Below are positions 61,543 to 64,000 of a stretch of DNA of 64,000 nucleotides, piece by piece; position 1 is the first letter of the stretch; each line of letters starts with the position of its first letter. Origin of the DNA: Candidatus Endolissoclinum faulkneri L2 (GTDB lineage: Bacteria; Pseudomonadota; Alphaproteobacteria; Thalassobaculales; Thalassobaculaceae); the NCBI RefSeq assembly GCF_000319385.1, contig NC_019566.1:124001-188000 (forward strand). The letters are read 5' to 3'. Below the pieces are notes generated by a model. The model did not search any database and was not told where the DNA came from. It saw only the letters and a list, made by a program, of their open reading frames with translations. The translations under genes were made by a program, and so were the position numbers.

Positions 61543-63816
61543 GTGTGATTTTATGTGTATACTATTACTTACATTGAGCAAATAAAATTCGTTTTGACAT
61601 AAATACGATAAATTTAATGGTAAGTATAAATTAATCATTAATTGCATTAAATCTTAAATATAACATGTTTTAAAATTATTAAACTAATACATTAGCTATC
61701 AATTAAGTAAAAATTTTTTTAATTTTTGGCTATTAATGAATAAATAACTTTATTGTAGTTCTAATTTTATAGAATTGGTGGTTTGCTTATATTATAAATT
61801 GGTGTGAAAGTTTTAGTAGCTTGATTATCAAATCTGATCTTTTTTTTATTTACTATTATTGAATTGGTTTAAATTGATTTATTCTAATCCTTAATACTAA
61901 GAAAGCTTATCTATTTAATTGCAATAATTGAAAAGGCTAGTGATTTTTTGTAAAATTAACATCTTAATTAGTTAGATCTATTGTTAGATTGTATAGTAAA
62001 TATTTTTACTTTAAACATATAGTTGAATTATAAGTAATTAATCATAAAATTAATAAGAATATCTCTCTGTGTTTGGCTCAAGAATAAATAACTCGAAAAA
62101 ACTCAAATGGTATTTTTTAGAGAATTATTTTAATAAATATTAATTTTTTTAAAAAATATATTTAATTCAAAATCTATTTAATTCAATAGATGAAAATTAT
62201 AAAATCTTTAAGCATTTTGCAGTAAAATCTAAAATAACTTTGGAAGGAGCGAATTGCTTATAACAAGAATAAACTAACTACACATCTTTTGCTTAAAAAT
62301 TAAATGTATCGTACTTTGAATGATTTTTCTAAATAATTAATTTATCTTAATAAGATACATTATAGATCTAATTATTAAATAAATTACTTAACTATAGTAA
62401 AAGTATAATTTTATCAGTAATAACAATTATATCGCAATTACAGTATATTAAAAATCAATATAGTATTTCGTCATCAATCTGGATTATATAGAACAACTGT
62501 TATTAGTAAATATAGATTAGATGTAGCAAAATTAGTAGATGCAAAAAATTCTTCTTTTGTTTATTATCTTCAAAAATTATTAAATATCTAGTAATTATGA
62601 CATTGAAAGGAATTTCGTTTAACAGAAAGAGTAAATTTTACTACATTAAAACATTTTTAAAATACATTAAGCAAATGGTATTATTTACTAATAAAATTAT
62701 TTTTTAAGAAACGATAACTATAATATTTATAATTATTAGCCAAAAATACTCTCTGTCTACAGACAGGGCTAGATAAATTCTCTTACTATGTAAATATTCT
62801 TAGTTTAACAAAAAACTTATTTTGACTCATAAAATATAAAACTTTAATAATCATTATTGTTTTTTTTGGAAAACGTTCGCAGCTTAATTGCCTATAAGGC
62901 AGTTAGGCTGTTTTAATTCTCAATGTATAAAATGCAATAATTTTTTTTAAATGTTAGATCATTGGTGATGATTTAATTAGTGGAAAGTAAAAAGATTTTA
63001 CGCAGCAATATAGTGTAATTAATTTTCTAAAGGTATTCAGCACAATGAATACATGTAAATAAAATTCATTTATTCTTGTCAAAATATAAGATTAATGTAA
63101 TGACTACACATTGACTCAATGTAGGAAAAATAATAAATTTAACTTGTAACGACTTTTAATTAATTTTTTTTTAAAATGGATATACTATTATAACCATTAC
63201 AAGTAATGGTTATTGCTTCTTAATAAAAATACTTATCATGCACTACAACATTTTCTTATTTCCTATATCGAATGAGTTTTTAACCCGTTAGTTTTATTTA
63301 AAACGTACATTAAGGTCAAGTATTAGATAATTACACAAATAATACTAGCTGACTATATATTTGACTAATAGTCTCAGTGATTATTTGCCGTTAGAAAAGC
63401 TTTAATCTACTAGGTTAAATATATTATTAAGAAATTATTTGCTTCTGTAGTCTATTATAGTATGTGGTTCATACCAGAAAGAATTTTGAATAATATTCAT
63501 TTATGCTGTTAATGCTTGAAGCTATGATAACGATGTTGTGTTCATGTCTTTTTTAATGTTTATTATACTATGCGATAATCTTATGACTAAAGAATATTTT
63601 AACATAATTTTTATTACATGTAGGAAGATATTTTACTATAGATAAATTTGTTGTTTTTTTAATTAAAAATTTCTATGAAAAAAATAAACTTAACTATTAT
63701 GATTTTTTGCAGTAAAAATTCTATTAAGTTATTTGGATAATTTACATTTGTTTAGATTTTAGTATTAATTAAGTAATTGTAACTTTGTAACTAAAGTGTG
63801 AGGTAAACTTAGCAAG
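61543..63816. other. Long AT-rich tail of the window, no gene seen
   Basis: About 2.3 kb with no open frame longer than chance. A few short inverted repeats occur: CTGTCT-AC-AGACAG at 62753-62766, and ATAACCATTAC / GTAATGGTTAT at 63190-63213. I found no RNA gene or recognisable remnant. Confidence 0.5.
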
Positions 63817-63863
63817 TTGCAATATATACTCACTTATTACACTATAGTGAATATATATTGCAA
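63817..63863. repeat. 18-bp inverted repeat near the right end
   Basis: TTGCAATATATACTCACT at 63817-63834 pairs with 63846-63863 with a single mismatch, across an 11-nt loop. No gene lies nearby within the window; it may belong to a gene beyond the edge. Confidence 0.4.
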
Positions 63864-64000
63864 AAGTAAATTTAACTTTTAATAAATGTTCATATTATTT
63901 TTAGCTAATAGCTATAATTTTTTACTTACAGCTATTTCATATGGATGAATTTATCATAGGTCTTTTTCTAAAGAATGTGAGTTAGTCTAATTAATCTCAA

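Overview
The window looks like the chromosome of a genome-reduced, AT-rich alphaproteobacterial symbiont. By my count about 33 kb of 64 kb (roughly 52%) is intact protein-coding sequence. It is split into 25 convincing genes separated by 0.3 to 4 kb of very AT-rich DNA without open frames. The genes are well conserved and full length. Several neighbourhoods are typical of alphaproteobacteria, mainly Rhodospirillales: hisZ-purA, glyQ-glyS-ppdK, gyrA-coaD, hisA-hisF-hisE-HIT, glmU-glmS, and a DUF2852 protein. The pattern of intact core genes in a decaying background resembles published reduced Rhodospirillales symbionts such as 'Candidatus Endolissoclinum faulkneri'. That assignment is inference and was not tested.

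Layout. 0-3.4 kb: UDP-glucose dehydrogenase and phosphomanno/glucomutase, ending at a perfect 24-bp hairpin. 4.6-6.2 kb: an isolated DUF2852 gene and a five-copy tandem repeat array. 7.2-10.4 kb: glmU-glmS, making UDP-GlcNAc. 12.4-14.9 kb: hisZ-purA on the minus strand. 17-24.1 kb: glyQ, glyS, ppdK. 26-27.3 kb: a CorA-type metal transporter behind a 32-bp perfect palindrome. 29.3-30.2 kb: a clearly broken galU pseudogene. 31.1-34.5 kb: tRNA-Lys, coaD and gyrA, all minus strand. 36-37.2 kb: a cysteine desulfurase. 38.8-44.7 kb: an alpha/beta hydrolase, tyrS, and a large AsmA/YhdP-like protein convergent with tyrS. 47.5 kb: a CAT-anticodon tRNA. 48.8-55.2 kb: a minus-strand set of tandem GT2 glycosyltransferase, sulfotransferase and GT39 glycosyltransferase, read as a surface-glycan module. 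57-58.4 kb: an unusual double-length ThyX-like protein. 59.3-61.5 kb: hisA-hisF-hisE-HIT. The rest, to 64 kb, is empty.

How the genes fit together. The retained functions are central: translation (glyQS, tyrS, two tRNAs), DNA supercoiling, purine, histidine, CoA and dTMP synthesis, Fe-S/sulfur supply, amino-sugar nucleotide supply and envelope maintenance. A small polysaccharide set (ugd, manB/pgm, two glycosyltransferases, one sulfotransferase) suggests a decorated surface glycan, yet the window's galU, which would feed ugd, is dead. No CRISPR array, insertion sequence, phage or secondary-metabolite cluster was found. The most unusual items are the double ThyX with its signature motif divided between halves, the 174/148-bp tandem repeat array, and a set of long perfect hairpins, several of them far from any surviving gene.
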